The notes under the pieces are model-generated. The model worked only from the letters and a program-made list of their open reading frames with translations, was not told the DNA's origin and did no database searches. Positions 11,900 to 26,300 of a DNA stretch of 64,000 bases are shown here, in pieces (position 1 is the stretch's first letter; every line of letters begins with the position of its first letter). The DNA is from Sinohyriopsis cumingii. Taxonomy: Eukaryota > Mollusca > Bivalvia > Unionida > Unionidae. The stretch lies in NCBI GenBank assembly GCA_028554795.2, contig CM068838.1:123821928-123885927 (forward strand). Direction: 5' to 3'. The position numbers and the translations under genes were made by a program.

Positions 11900-13330
11900 A
11901 AGGGAGTTTCTTCTCAATAAATCATTATATGGTATCTAAAGAGATGACATGACATTTAAATTATATGAAATTAAGAATATGTTGTGTTATTTTATAGTAT
12001 GTTGTGTTATGAAGAGTGATGCAGATGAAATATTAATTATTATTAAAATATGATATGACCAGTTCATTCAAAGTAATTTTTAATGCAGAATGACTTGATT
12101 TTACACCATGTGTCAAAATGGCATTATGATCAACGAATAAACACGTTTAAGACACCTTCTACTACAATATTGAATTTATTTTCTCAAAATAATAATGTGA
12201 TATTTTCTTTTCTCGCCGGGCATTGCTAGTATTCGATGCCATCTGCCACACAAGTGTCATCCCAGCGTAGTCCTAGAAGTGGACGAACGTCAAGAGTAGC
12301 TTTATACCAAATTTTGCTGAACCTGCTTATCAAGGGCGTTGAGTTTGCACGTCTTTTCATTTATAGTATCTTCGTCACAAACAACTCTACGATGAGCCGA
12401 TGCGTGCTGTATTGTACGTCTGGATAGTGTGGCAAGACTTTAGAATAGAACCCTTATATTCTTTAAGTTGGTAAGATTTTTCAAAATTAACATTCTTATG
12501 GCGGCGAGTCAAAGTAGGGTTCCATCGAATACACTATTTTATCAGGCATTTGTCTGATACTTGGTATACCTTAAAACGCTTCGACAGCCTACAAGAAAAA
12601 TACATTATCTTGATTTGTATATTTTTCAGCTTTGCTTGTTGCGAAATTATTTACACACAGAAACTCAATTCTATTGAATATCGGAAAAATATGGATTTGA
12701 AAGTCAGTAATTGTGATAGGCAACATTTACGACAAAGACTAAGATCCTGGTCTATGAGTCATATCATGTTCTACTTGTAATATCTTTTCAGTGACAGCAA
12801 TGTACCGGGTCTTCTAGCTTAACCAATTGTGCAGAAGATTGGTGTTTGAATGTTAAGTAGGTAATAAATTATCTCACATAAATTGCAACTATTTGAATGT
12901 GGATCTCAAATGTCTATGTTACCATCAATTGTTTCTTCGATCATAAATTGATATGATCGGTACATTTTTACTTCCTGCTAAAGTTCAGTTATAAACAGTA
13001 ATATATTTGGGTATGTTGGTGTTATTCCCCAGTAGAGGGTAAGTACTTGATTGCATGGCCAGGGAGTGAACAATAGTAAGAAATACAAGTATTTCGTTCT
13101 TTTTCTATATGTTAATCGTCAGAGAAAACTGTGCAATGTCATTTCTTACATTTCATTATATTTTAAAACATCTTGTAATTCTTTCAAACCAATTGAATCA
13201 AATATTTGTTCAGAATCAACGAAATATTATCCAGGTATAAACTTAAGGACTATTCCTTTCGCCATTTTCCTATTGAAGTGGAAGCTATTTGGTAAATCTC
13301 GTAATCAGGTTTGAAATTCAGGACTCATCC
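11900..13330. other. Upstream region of UNC-93 copy 1, no gene seen
   Basis: Short open frames (63-87 codons) without motifs. The sequence just before 13742 ends in a plausible acceptor (TCTTGCAG), so a non-coding 5' exon of UNC-93 copy 1 may lie somewhere in this stretch. I cannot place it. Confidence 0.4.
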
Positions 13331-13335
13331 CGTCG

Positions 13336-13442
<107 letters not shown>

Positions 13443-13776
13443 GTTAAACAATTTCCGGCAAATCGAACAGTTTATTTAACTTCGTTTGGCAGTAGGCCAA
13501 AATCCTCGATCATGCATAGAAAAATGAAACAAGAGTAACACGTTTTACAAATACAGAAATATTGTGATAATAAAAATGCCTTGTTTATAAGAGATCTTGG
13601 TACATTCGGAAAGTTGAGACATCTGCCGATGTTTTAAACTATTTGTTCCTTAAGACAACAGAACAATACTAGTGCTTCTATTGACCACAATGAACTAAAG
13701 ATATGAAATTTATATATTGTTGACTTTTTGATCTCTTGCAGATATTTACGAAAAGCCTCTAGAAACTATACAAAAA

Positions 13777-14317
13777 ATGAGGTCCGCAGAAAATGCAGCC
13801 AAGTCAAATAACAACACGGAGAGGAATCTGAACAATTCAATGGAAATAACGTCAGGAAACACATTTAAAATGACAAAGTTTCAAATTATCAAGAACGTGT
13901 TGGTGGTCAGCTTAGTGTTTCTGTTTGTGTTCACATCCTTCCAGTCCTTGTTCAACCTTCAAAGCAGTCTTAATAAGGAGGCCGGGTTGGGAGTCATTGG
14001 TTTATCAGTGATATACGTCGCTCTGGTCGTTTCTTGCATGCTTTTGCCGCCAGTCACAATCGCCCATCTTGGTTGCAAATGGACTGTGGCATTTTCCATG
14101 CTGTGCTATATCGCGTATATGGCAGCCAACTTTTACGCCATCTGGGGTACAATCATCCCTGCTGCTATTATTCTCGGACTTGGAGCAGCGCCACTACGGT
14201 CCGCAAAGTGCACGTATATTACACAGATCGGAGTTTGGTACGCAAAAATGACCGGTACAAGAGAAGATTACACCATCAACCGATTCTTTGGAGTATTCTT
14301 CATGATATTTCAGACGA
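13777..14317 (+). CDS. UNC93A: UNC-93 copy 1, exon 1
   Basis: The exon probably starts at 13742 after an acceptor, with the ATG at 13777 (MRSAENAAKSNN). It encodes a polar N-terminus of about 45 residues, then four or five hydrophobic helices up to the donor ACGA/GTAAGC. The same exon exists in copy 2 (62271-62820) with the same phase-1 end. Confidence 0.92.
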
Positions 14318-17300
14318 GTAAGCAACATACCTTTTATGTGGTCGCATTATATCATGCATTTAAGATTAAGATATGCGGACTAAGGAGAAAATCATTGTGC
14401 ATCATCCTCCATTAGAGTTTCGTATTCTCAAAAATTATATACGGTATGATCTAAGAAGGAAATGGTATAGCATATGTTCATAATGTGAAGGATGCGTGTG
14501 ATAATATAATTAAAGAAGTCCTTAAATGACCAAAATATTCTTGCTAAGAAAGCTTCTTTTCACGTTAAAGCTTCTACGAAACAAAATTATTCATTAAATA
14601 TTGAATCGCTTTTAAATCGCTTGCTTAATTGATCAATCAATAAATTCTTTGTTGTATTGATTCGTTTGCTGATTCCAGGTCAGATCTGGGGCAACTTGAT
14701 TTCTTCCATGGTGTTCAGTCAGAGACCTGCGAACTCCGCGAATAAAGTGTCGACTGAAGATCTCCAAAAGTGTGGAGCTAATTACGATCCAACAATAATC
14801 GTTAAGAACGCCAACCTTGACAAACCAGATATGGATAAGGTAATACCAAAGACTAGATGCTGAGTCTTCATTTTACAATATTTTTTAGAATGAACTTAAT
14901 ATGTCATATATCACTATTACTATATGACAGATGACTCCTTCCTTGTACATCACGTGATGGAACCAGAGACCAGTGAACGTCACGCTTATCGTGTCGTTTG
15001 AATGTGGGAACAGTTCAACTAGCCACGTAAATAATACCCACATGGATGAACCAGTTATGAACAAAGTAATGCCAAAAAGTAAACCTACATCTTCAAATGT
15101 GAGCCTTTATTTTGAATCTCCCTACCATTGCAAATTTTATAATAGCTTGGATGTGACAGGTATCACTTTTAAGTCAGTCCCAATGGCATCTGTTTACTTC
15201 CTTGTAATTCAAGTAACGGATCCAAGAATCTTACAAGTAAGATTTCTAATAATACCTTATATGATAATTGGAGTAAGAGTTCACCACGTTACACAATGCT
15301 ATCATGTTTATTTGTTTTCCTCAGTCTCATCCACTATTTCAAACTTCGCTGTTTTACATCAGAATGATAATTTAAATATTATTTGTAGGAATGAAAAACC
15401 CTGCCAATGCTATTGCATCCATCCAGCCATCAACAGTAGTTCTGTTTCAGATTATAAACGGTGTGAATAACATTTTGTAATGTTTACATCCTACCTGAGA
15501 TTTAGCAAATTAAATTTGCGCAATGTATCTTTATATATGTAACTTTCCCTGCCACGGACCCTGTTTGGTTTTTCTTCTCGAAAATCACCATGTTTGCGGT
15601 TTCTATAACATTGCATACTATTAACCAATTTTACTGGGGGGGGGGGGGTATGGTTAATTTACCTGATTTTTCCAATCGCAATCATTTATTTATTTTATCA
15701 AATATATTTAACTTTAGATTTATACAGTCTGTGGTATTTACATCGCAAGCGCAGTCGTAGGCTTCCTGATTATCATCATATTTCTCGACCGGATCGTGTT
15801 GGACAAGGACGATGAAAAGGAACCGGTTGAAGCCAAGAAGATCTCCCCCCATCTGTTGATGAAAACCTTCAAACACTGTTGGCGGAGCAATTATCAGAAG
15901 CTCATCGTACCCCTCACCATTTACAGCGGAATCGAACAGGCCTTTATAGCTGGAGATTTTACAGTGGTATATTTAAGTCCAACAACTCAGTATGCTTATT
16001 TTTTAATTGAACATGCTGTTACTGCAAGATAGTCCGCTGAAATACCTATAATTACAATCCATGTATGAAAACATGTTTACTGAATCGGAATATTGAAATG
16101 ATTACCTCGTCAACCTGTTTCCTTCGCTTTCCTGTTTGTATATTTTTCTACTGTGGCATTAATTACAAGGCCCACCGAAATGTAGTAATCTATGGAAGAG
16201 ATGAGGATCGTAATTGGCCATAGACTCCAGCAGCAAGGAGGGTGGGGACTGATAGAAAATAAATGGCCGTCGACAAAGTTTATTTACCCAACCTATTAAG
16301 TCTCAATGTGGAATCAGATGCTATTATGAGCAAGAAACAAAACATTTATCCCGAACGATCTAGATTTATACTCAAAGAGCCACCATACTGTAATCTGACC
16401 TAAGAACAAATTAGCAAAAGGAAGTGCTTGCGACCAGGTTGAATGACATTTGATATCTGTTGAATCTTGGGTAATTGTTGTATTTTTCTTTTCCCATTGC
16501 CATTGTTGGATCACCAAGTGCGCAAATTTTGAGATTCAGAGGATTTTTTTGTTTGTTAATTTGTAGTCAACCACACACACACCCCTTAAGTGAAACATGG
16601 ATGCTTTAGAATTAATACTCTTAATTAGATTCGAATTGGCCCACGTTAGTGCAGCTGGGTTAGATTTATTTTTATTAAGTTTACAATTAGCCTTTTATAT
16701 GTTTCGTCTATTTTCATTGCATCGCGGGTATTTGTTTCATTTTACGCCATTTATATGATTTTATCTTCTTCTAATATAGCTTTATTTTTCAGCAGAGGAA
16801 TAATCGTTTGCGTCTTTTATTCTGATGTAATCAAAAGCATTTTTTTTCTCATAATATCGTTTAAGCGCTCGAAATTCTTGTCCGCCGCAAGAAACACATA
16901 AATGGGTATTTCCCTTAACACCACTCCACACTTCAGACATGGTTGTGGTCCAGTACTGCCACGGTGAACACTGGCCATGTGATATCCACAGTAATTTCCA
17001 TGACAATTTATTTACAAGGTGTGACTAATCGGATCATGACCCACCAACAACTATCTTTTGCCTTATGCATATTTTATAATTGGATAAAGTTCAATTGAAC
17101 ATAATACTTTTCCTAATTATATATATGACTAATTCTAATGTTGCAAAGCAAATGCAAGAAAAGAAGTTTAATCTAACCGGGACAAAAACTGGATTCCCTT
17201 AGGTCGGAAATCGCACAAGAAAAACACTAAACGAGATGAAATCGTTATTAACTGCGAGTGAATTTGAGAGATTAACATAAATAGAACCAGAGAAGAATAG

Positions 17301-20300
17301 ATAAGTTTTTTGAACGAGAACGAAAAAGAATGGAGATTGAACCACAACACACCACTATATATGATTTTGACCAACTGAGTTAAAGTTATGTGATTTTATC
17401 AAACAAGCAAAGAACAAATTTATCAACAAACGTGCGTCTCATGTTTTTTTCAACATTTAGGATAGATGGTGATGGTATTTTAATTGGTTCCACAATGACT
17501 GACAAGCGAGCATTTACTATTGTTAATAATCTAGTTGATAATTGCAAGTACATATTCAGAACAAAAAATTATTCTAGAACATATCATACAAGATGGATCA
17601 GGTGGATTATTTGTGATAAACTCGACCCTGTTAAACAATCACGTCAACATAGCAATGTAGTTTCAAAAGAAAAAATTCTAAACCGGTTATTTTCAGTGTA
17701 ATATACAAACCATACTACAATAACTCTTAACAAGTTCCGCAGTTGTTCACGCAATTTGTCGTTTAAATGAACGAGACATAGCCGCTCTGCTTCGATGAAA
17801 TTACGTTGCTAAACGTGTCAGACAGCATTTTGTAAACCCAAGCGTGGAAATGGACTTAGAGAATCAAGAATAAAATATAGCACACTGGGAAAACTCTCTT
17901 ATCAACGGAGCTAAGACGGATGAAGGGGTCATTTTAGAAAAAACACTGAAATTTCCGATAATTATAAAAACAATCTCAAACAACAATTTGTACAATTCTC
18001 GTAAATACTGTAGTAAGGGTGCTCCAGTAATTTTGCATGATCATAATTCGCATGCGCGGACGGACTCGTTGACAATATTTCCAAGAGAGAGAATAATACG
18101 ATTTTACCACGGTGCCATTTACGAAGAAATCTACAACATAAGTAAGCATGATCCTGTATCAGTCTGGTTATTTCATAGAGATGATTCTGAGTATGGAGTT
18201 ATTTATATGAACAAACCGCTCCAACATACTATAAAACATATTTTGTTAAAATACTACATAGACAACGATGAATTACTCAAATATTCTTTTAAGGTGTCGT
18301 TTGTTGTTGTGCATATAAGCGAACAAAAAATTCATGGCGACCTACTCAAAAAAATTCTCGATGATGTATCACGATCATCTTTTGTCGAATTTGGTCTAGC
18401 GGTCTTTGGAAAACAAAATATAATTCCTCCCATATGATTTCTCTGACAATTCCTTTTATTATTCAATTAAGCGATTGAATATCAATTCTTCTATGGAAAT
18501 AACTGCTATGTTCATTAATTTGGCGTATCAGGTCATATTTTAATCTTCGAAATGAAACAACCATGTTATATACGTGATCTCTAAAATATTTCAATTCACC
18601 CACAGGTAATTCCACTAGTCTTCTAAAATATTCAAGTCTGGCATCTGGTAAATCTGCCAGGGTACGACAATCGTGCATGATAAATACTTGATTTAAATAT
18701 TTATACTTGAAATAAGTCCCCATCTAAACAATATTACATGACTAATGGCACTGGTCAACAGTGAAATCATTACTGACTTAAAAAGGCCCTAATCTGTAGT
18801 ATTTTGGTGTGCCGAACACGAATATAACCGTGAAAAATTTGTATTGGCTCTCGTTTTGAAGATATTCATATACCTCATTTTCTATGTTTCACTGTGTAAA
18901 TTTCTCCAGTAGGACTGCAGCAACATCCGGAATAATGATGTAACATTGCATAATACCATCATGCTCACATCATCCACAGTTGATTGCATCATTTTCTGAT
19001 GCAATGCAATACTAATGCCATGCGGCTGCTGAAGTAAGTTGACGTCAGCAGTGTACTATACATGTGTAGGCCTATTATACTAATGCCAGGCGGCTGCTGA
19101 AGCTGACGTAAGCAGTGTACTATATAAAGCCCAATCAGATAGGTTCAGCATTTAAAATATTTTAGACGTTGTGCGAGACAGTTCAAGCTACTGTTACATA
19201 AAACTTATTATTTTATCCATTTACGTACAATAAAGAACAGTAATGCCTCGAAAGTGTGTTAATACCGCGGACAATTTTTGCTATATTTGTGGGGAAGTGA
19301 CATTTGCCAACCAGAAGAAAAGTATCAATTCTCAAGTGAAGAAGGCATATCATCTTTACTTCGGATGCAAGGTTGGTGACCAAGACAAGCCTTGGGCTCC
19401 GCATATATGCTGTGCTACATGTACAACACAGCTTTCACAGTGGTTGAATTGCAAAAGGTCATCAATGCCGTTTGCAGTCCCAATGGTGTGGAGAGAGCCA
19501 AGCAACCACCTAAATGACTGTTACTTCTGCTTGGTTCCTCCTCTTTCCGGCGGAATAACAAAGCGAAAGAAGTCGAGAATAGTCTACCCAAACATTCCGT
19601 CTGCATTGAGACCAGTTCCACATGGTGAGGGACTTCCTATTCCAGAACCTCCAGCAGAATATTCTCTTGATTCATCTGACGAAGACAAAGGTGAGTCGAC
19701 CTGTTCTTCTCCTGGTCCATCAGCATGCAGTGATCCAGATTTTCACTGTGGTGCATCATCAACCCCACACAGAATAACACAGGAAGAACTAAATGACCTG
19801 ATTCGTGATTTGGACTTATCAAAGAACAAGGCAGAATTGCTAGGATCAAGACTCCAACAATGGAATCTTCTAGAAGAAGATGTCACAATTACTGCATATC
19901 GAAAGCGCCACCAGCAATTGGAGCCTTTCTTCAGAAAGGAAAGTAATCTGATATTCTGTTCCAATATTGAGGGCCTCATGAATGCTTTAAAAATCACTCA
20001 TGACCCACAAGAATGGAGACTATTTGTGGACTCTTCGAAACTGAGTCTCAAGGCTGTGCTTTTGCACAATGGAAACATTCTTCCATCTATTCCAGTAGCG
20101 TATGCTGTCCACATGAAAGAGACATACGATAACTTAAGGCAGCTACTGAATTCCATTGAGTATAACAAGTACAGCTGGCACCTCTGTGGTGATTTGAAGG
20201 TAGTTGCCCTTTTAATGGGACTGCAGCAAGGATATACAAAATACATGTGTTTCTTATGCGAGTGGGATAGCCGAGCAAGGGAAATGCACTACATGAGGAA

Positions 20301-23300
20301 GGAATGGACTCACAGGCAGAATGTAGCCATTGGAGAGAAGAATATCCAACACCCAGCTCTGGTTGAGGCTCAGAAAATCTTGCTACCACCCCTTCACATC
20401 AAACTAGGTTTGATGAAGAACTTCGTGAAAGCCATTGACCGGACTTTGCCAGCATTCCGATACCTGCATGAAAAATTCCCTCGACTCAGCGAAGCAAAGA
20501 TTAAAGAGGGAGTTTTTGTGGGTCCTCAGATTCGAGAGCTTTTCAAAGATGACCGGTTCAACAACTTGCTGGAAGGTGACGCGAAACAAGCATGGAATGC
20601 TTTTCGCCTAGTTTCTACAAACTTCCTCGGAAACGTTAGGGCAGAAAACTATAAGGAACTAGTAGAAGACATGTTGATGAAGTATAAGAAACTTGGCTGC
20701 AATATGACTCTAAAGATTCACTTTCTTCATTCCCATTCGGATTTCTTTCCTAGCAACTGTGGTATTGTTAGTGATGAACACAGCGAACGTTTTCATCAAG
20801 ATATCGCAACAATGGAACAAAGATACCAGGGAAAATGGTCCACTACAATGCTGGCTGACTACTGCTGGACACTCCTCAGAGATGCTCCCGAACAGCTGTA
20901 CAAGAGACAGGCGAAGAAATCTAAGATGTAGTCAATGACTTGATTTTTTATAGGTAGGCTATTACAGTTGACCTTTTACTATTGGAATGCATTTCGTTAT
21001 GTAAACATTAATTTCTTGCAGATTACAAAAAAACTAGAGCCAATTTTGCAATTTGACTGTCATATTCGTGTTCAGCACATAAAAATTGATAAGAATTGAC
21101 TAATTTTATTTCAGTAACATGACTTTTGTAAAAATTTGTTGTCCAGTGTGGTTAAAGACCGTTGTCTTTTATTATTATTATTTTCTTCGGAACAAAATCA
21201 GATTTGTGTGGTCCTGGTTTTTGTTCAACAACAACTGGTGTTATGAACGGTCATACCAGCACTGTTCTGATCGTTGACTTATATATGTGAACGGCGTAAT
21301 TTGAAGTCGCAGAATCCCCCGCTGTAATTTCAATACCGGTGCTCAACTTTGGCTCGCCCACTTTCATAGCGATCCTTGATTCTTTTCGTGTTATTGATTT
21401 AATTCTACGCTGAAGTTCATCATTGATTTGTTCGATTTGATTTATTCTGCTGGTGCGTTGATGAATTTCCAATCCGAGAGTGGCTGCCATTCTCATCAAT
21501 CTTGGTTTTATGCGATAATACCAGTGTATTGTTGGCGTCTAATCCACCAAATGATTATTCTCTGATATGTGGCCAACTATAATGAAGTCGTAATTGTGCC
21601 AGTGCGATTTCAAGTGACCGACTATAAGGAGCTTTTATCGGAGTTGGAAAACCAACATCGTTTTCCGGCCGTGTTGAAGTCGCTGTTATCATTGCGGTCG
21701 TCGGTGACGTTGTGTTGGCGATGATCTGTTCCAGTCATGGTTATCTATACGGTGGATTCTAAATGTGGCCCTGTCAACGTCGGCAAAGGTATGTTTACGT
21801 TTTTGTGATACAGACAATAAATATCACTAATTGCATCAAATTCATTGTCCGATGTTACACCATCGTTTAACTCCGCTGACAGTATCGATGATATATTTTT
21901 GCACGCATATGTCGCCGCGTACGTTATTTCTGTGTGCTCGTGCAATTTCTTGCTGGCACATGTAGATAATTTGTTCGTGATAATATTGAGGATAACAGCA
22001 ACACAGACAAGAACAATGACACTGATTCCACCCGCGTGCGATATCCCGTGCTTCGCTGATAACTTTCTGATTAATGTCGTTGTTATAACAAGGAGACCGC
22101 GTTAATAATATTGTTGATGGCGAGGAACCGTATACGATATTTTTTGTTTATCATCTGCTCGTCGACGATTTCTTTCAGCGGCGCCTTCTACGCACCTGCT
22201 CGATTATACCGAAAGGATTGCGTGTGCTTGATTATGCGTTATACTAAGTTACCAGGTGAGGTGATTTCGCGACGAATTCCAGACACCACCAATACGTCGT
22301 TGCGGTTAGGGTTGTGTCTTCCTGATCCAGTATTAATGTTTCCTCGGTATTTTAATTTAACACGACTGTCAAAGTTCCGGAAAACGACCGGTGGAATGAC
22401 GACATTGATATGTCTTAAATATCCTAAATTTAGCGGCAATAAACACGGAGTGACTGTACACCCCAGTGATCTCAGCGGTATGTTTGATAAAGTTTTTCGT
22501 TGTGACCATGTTGTTGTTCCAGTGTATGCCGTGCTGATGAACGGAGTCGTGTGAATTGCGCTATCTTGAATGGTTTTGAGTTTTCAACGATTTCAGTGAG
22601 CTTAATGTTGACGACTCTTGTATTTCCAAAGAAATTATCTATGGTTCTATTTATGTGTCTACGAAAATCCTAAAACATGTTTATGTCATTAACATATTCA
22701 GGTCTGAATGTGGTCAGTCCATCATTGGTTGTTATTAATGAGGTCACCATCGGGATGTTGCTGTTGACCATGTATTTCGTCGATTCAGCGTCATCTTTTG
22801 ATGTTGGTTCTCTCAAATGAGCTTTGCTATTTTCGCTCATGTTCAGATCGCCAATCATTGTATCACCGGCTTTAGTAACGCATTTACTGATCTCAATTCT
22901 GATCGTGGCCTGGTTGTTGTTCACGTATTTGTTTGTTGCCACCTCATCCTCTGATTTTTTCTCTCACATTGATAATTGTATTTCTGCTCATGTTGAGATC
23001 GCCACACAATAAATCTCTACTTCTTCTAATACGTCCAGCAATCTCTCCAGTGATTCTTAGAAGTGATTCCTTTGAGTTTTTAATTTTACCGGTTTTAGTA
23101 AATACCACTAAGTTATCTTTGGAAGCCCCCGGATCTCGCAAAATAATATCTGTAAATGGAATATTGCTCGTCTTTAACCGTCCTCACTGATCCTGGAAAA
23201 CAACAACTTCATTTGTGTCAATATCGGCGATCAGCAAGTTCATCTCGTGTTGCATATTTGGATAAATCAATATCACCCTGGGGCTTGCCTTTAGCAGATC

Positions 23301-26300
23301 CTCCTTAAATATCTATCATTATAAAATATAAACTTGATTTAAACATTGCCGTCTGATGGTATACTCATGCATATCTATATGAGGCGGCATAATGACCTTG
23401 ACACATTATTAAGTACAACAAGTACGTCTGGACCGCATATTGGTGGATCCGTTTTTGCATGTGTTGGTAATGTTGAATACCAGATTGGTGGAATAATATA
23501 CATTCTACTGCTGATATAACATAAACATTCTTATGGTGGCGTCAATCCGTACGAATAAAAAAAGTTACAACGCTACGTGGGTCAAATGCGTATCAAATCC
23601 AGTGAGTAGCTGGACTAGAACGCACATCGAGATTAATGATACCGGTTTCAACAGGGTTTGGTTTTACCGGTAATTGATCACGCATGAAAAAAAAACTCTG
23701 AAGTAAAGCAAAATTGGACATGGAAATCTTTAACGAAGCGTCCCCGGCAGTTGCAGACGTAGAACATTCCGCGTTCCTGGTAACATTAGACCCCGTCTTT
23801 TTTTGAAGCGTTTAGACCATGTCGAGAAACGCCGTGTCCAGCCGTTTTTTTTTTTTCCAATGCCATACTGGCAGCTGTTTCTATAGCACCAAGTGCAGAT
23901 GCTTTGCACAAGCTGGAGCCGCTGATTCAATTGGCGATGGCAACACTGCCAGAAACGGAAATATACCGCGTTTTTTGTTGTATCGCTGATCGCATCCGCA
24001 GAAAGATCACGTAGAGCGGCAGGTTTTGATTTCTTGCCGTTATTGTAATGTTTGAGCTGAATTTCAGTCAACGATATATTCATTTGGGCCCTGCAACACC
24101 GCTGATTTCGGAGTTATTTTGTCACATAATTCTTCTTCATGCGGATTGAAGTTTGTTAACCTGACCAGGTGTCAGAGTAACATTGACGTGATGATATAAC
24201 AATATAACATCATGAATGATCTAATTAACATTTGCTTGTTTTTCAACGGGCGCGTCAATGACTCTCATTCGTCCACCAAGGCCTTCAAGTAACATTGTTT
24301 TGCCTGACAGAATAACAGCGATTGCTCTGGATTTAGCAATAGCACCTGGTGCTGCATGAGCCGGAACATGTATATCAACGACTGATTGCCTAAACAAATT
24401 TAGGTGTTCGAGCGGGAATTAATAGATCGAATACAATGAGGTAAAATCTCGCTGAGATATCTGCAAACCAGAATCAATATCCTGATTCCGACCCATAAAT
24501 GTCATCAAACGATGATACAAACGTGCAAATTGATTATTCTCAAAATTCAATAACACTTCTTCAGATGGTTCTGTATGACCATTTATTCTCAGAGAGGCTT
24601 CAGAAACTCCAAGCAGGTCAAACACCATTGGGTTTTGCACTTGTGAGTCTACTTTGATGTTTTCCTGAATCGCTATGAATTTATGTTCTAGCGCTGAAAC
24701 TCGCTATTATGATGCAACCTGCCATGTGAATACCCCAGCAACGTTACTCTGGACGCTGTCTGTTGTTATCGACAACCACGACAGCGTTGACTTATCACCG
24801 CTGCACATGTCAGAAAGCAGCCGTTGTGTCTCAACGAGCGATGGTGTCATTGTTGGCATCCACAAATAAACTAAACATATTAATAAAATTGAATAGGCTC
24901 ATAATTCCCTTTATTATTCTTTATATCATTAATTGTTCACAATACATAATGAAAAATAAAGACAAACATCAGCTAAAGTGAAGCAAATCTTTGTCGGCGG
25001 ACGATATGAACGATATAGAGTGCAGTCATTCCCACCCTTCATGGTCATTCAAACCAAAGACTTTAACGAGCACTGACCGCTCTAATGTCATGTATAGTCG
25101 AAAAGACTAAACTTGGTTTATTCGGCACTGTAAAGAAATTTCAAAACATTAAAACGGGTAGCTTGTTAGTGCAGAGTGAGCGAAGAGGACAAAACAGCCA
25201 GTAAATTAAGACATTCTTTGATATTTCAGTACCTTTTTCTCCCACTCTTCACTGAATTTGTTGAAGGGCATGATTCGTTGTCGCGACCTGAATTCATCGC
25301 AGGCATTAAGAACCAAGGTGTCACTACAATTCGACGAATCTGTATCGGACGTGGTGGAACTTTGCATGACACAAAAAAATCATCCTTACCTTCAAGGTTG
25401 ATTTTTACATTTCATTTTCACTACCATGTTTGAAGTTTCAGAAGTACGGTTATCACAAAGAGAGATACTTGAAAAGGAATCCCACATTATATTATCTGTG
25501 GTAACTTGACAACATGACAAAGAATTTTAAAGGATGAAGTTCACCTCCAATGTATCCTTTTCAGTGGCAAAAAAGACGGTAAAATCCCAAATCTCTCTGC
25601 ATGGTTCAACCTTCTAAAACATAGTAAAGACCAGTCCAATGATACCAAAAGAAGCACAACTTTACAAGGCATTACTAAAAGCGTCATTCTACATAGAGTG
25701 ATCACGTTTTGTTCCAGTTATATACTACCAAATTCCAACTTTCTACCTAATGAGTTAAACAACTTCTTTCAACAGTTGCCTACCCCATTCTTCTATTCTG
25801 GGATTGCAATGCCCGTAACATTTTATGGCGATCGATGTAAATAAATGACAGACACAAAAGGGTAAATGTTTTCATTTCATTTCCAAACATGATTTATGTC
25901 TATATAACACAAAATCACCGACATGTTTACATCTGGGAATAAATACATATACCTTCATAGTTCTGACAACTATTTCTTTGCTTGAGGATTATTATTGGAA
26001 GGTCGCTGATGACATTCATAGCAATTACCTCTTACAAGTTTCTCTAAAGAACATTAAATACTCTACTATCGAAGCGCCAATTCCACACTGAAACCCTTTT
26101 TAAAAATAGACTTAACAGAGATTTATTTTTTAACGTCAATAATTAAACATTTTGCGTCTATTTTATTCGGAATTGCAGAAAAATACATTCCAAAATCCGC
26201 AATTAACTCTGAAAGAGCCCATTCACTAAATAATGTAATGAAACTATTAAACAATGCACAGAGGCAGCCAGAAAAATTTTCATTCGTCAGGACGCCCGAA

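Larger units (their letters stand above)
18749..21148 (+). mobile_element. Apparently intact 2.4-kb DNA transposon
   Basis: The element ends with inverted repeats: CACTGGTCAACA at 18749 and, on the other strand, CACTGGACAACA from 21148. A second pair lies further in, TGTGCCGAACACGAATATAAC (18808-18828) against the reverse complement of 21059-21079, with two mismatches. TGG flanks both sides (18746-18748 and 21149-21151), consistent with a 3-bp target duplication. The single ORF at 19243-20931 has no stop. CACTG termini with 3-bp duplications resemble the CACTA/Mirage/Chapaev group, but I do not assign the superfamily. It was inserted into the decayed Polinton-like element. Confidence 0.8.

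Noticed and set aside
14034..14321. 95-codon second frame within UNC-93 exon 1
   Set aside because: Overlaps a strongly conserved exon in another frame; Cys/His/Tyr-rich shadow.
19415..20589. Minus-strand frames across the transposase gene
   Set aside because: Antisense shadows of the 562-codon frame.
22111..22554. 147-codon + strand frame
   Set aside because: Lies opposite the minus-strand virus-like remnant and has the composition of an antisense shadow (many C, V and R).
24675..25433. Independent + strand genes at 24675-24869 and 25176-25433
   Set aside because: The first is antisense to the capsid-like remnant; the second is a piece of Jockey-like ORF1 with frame changes.
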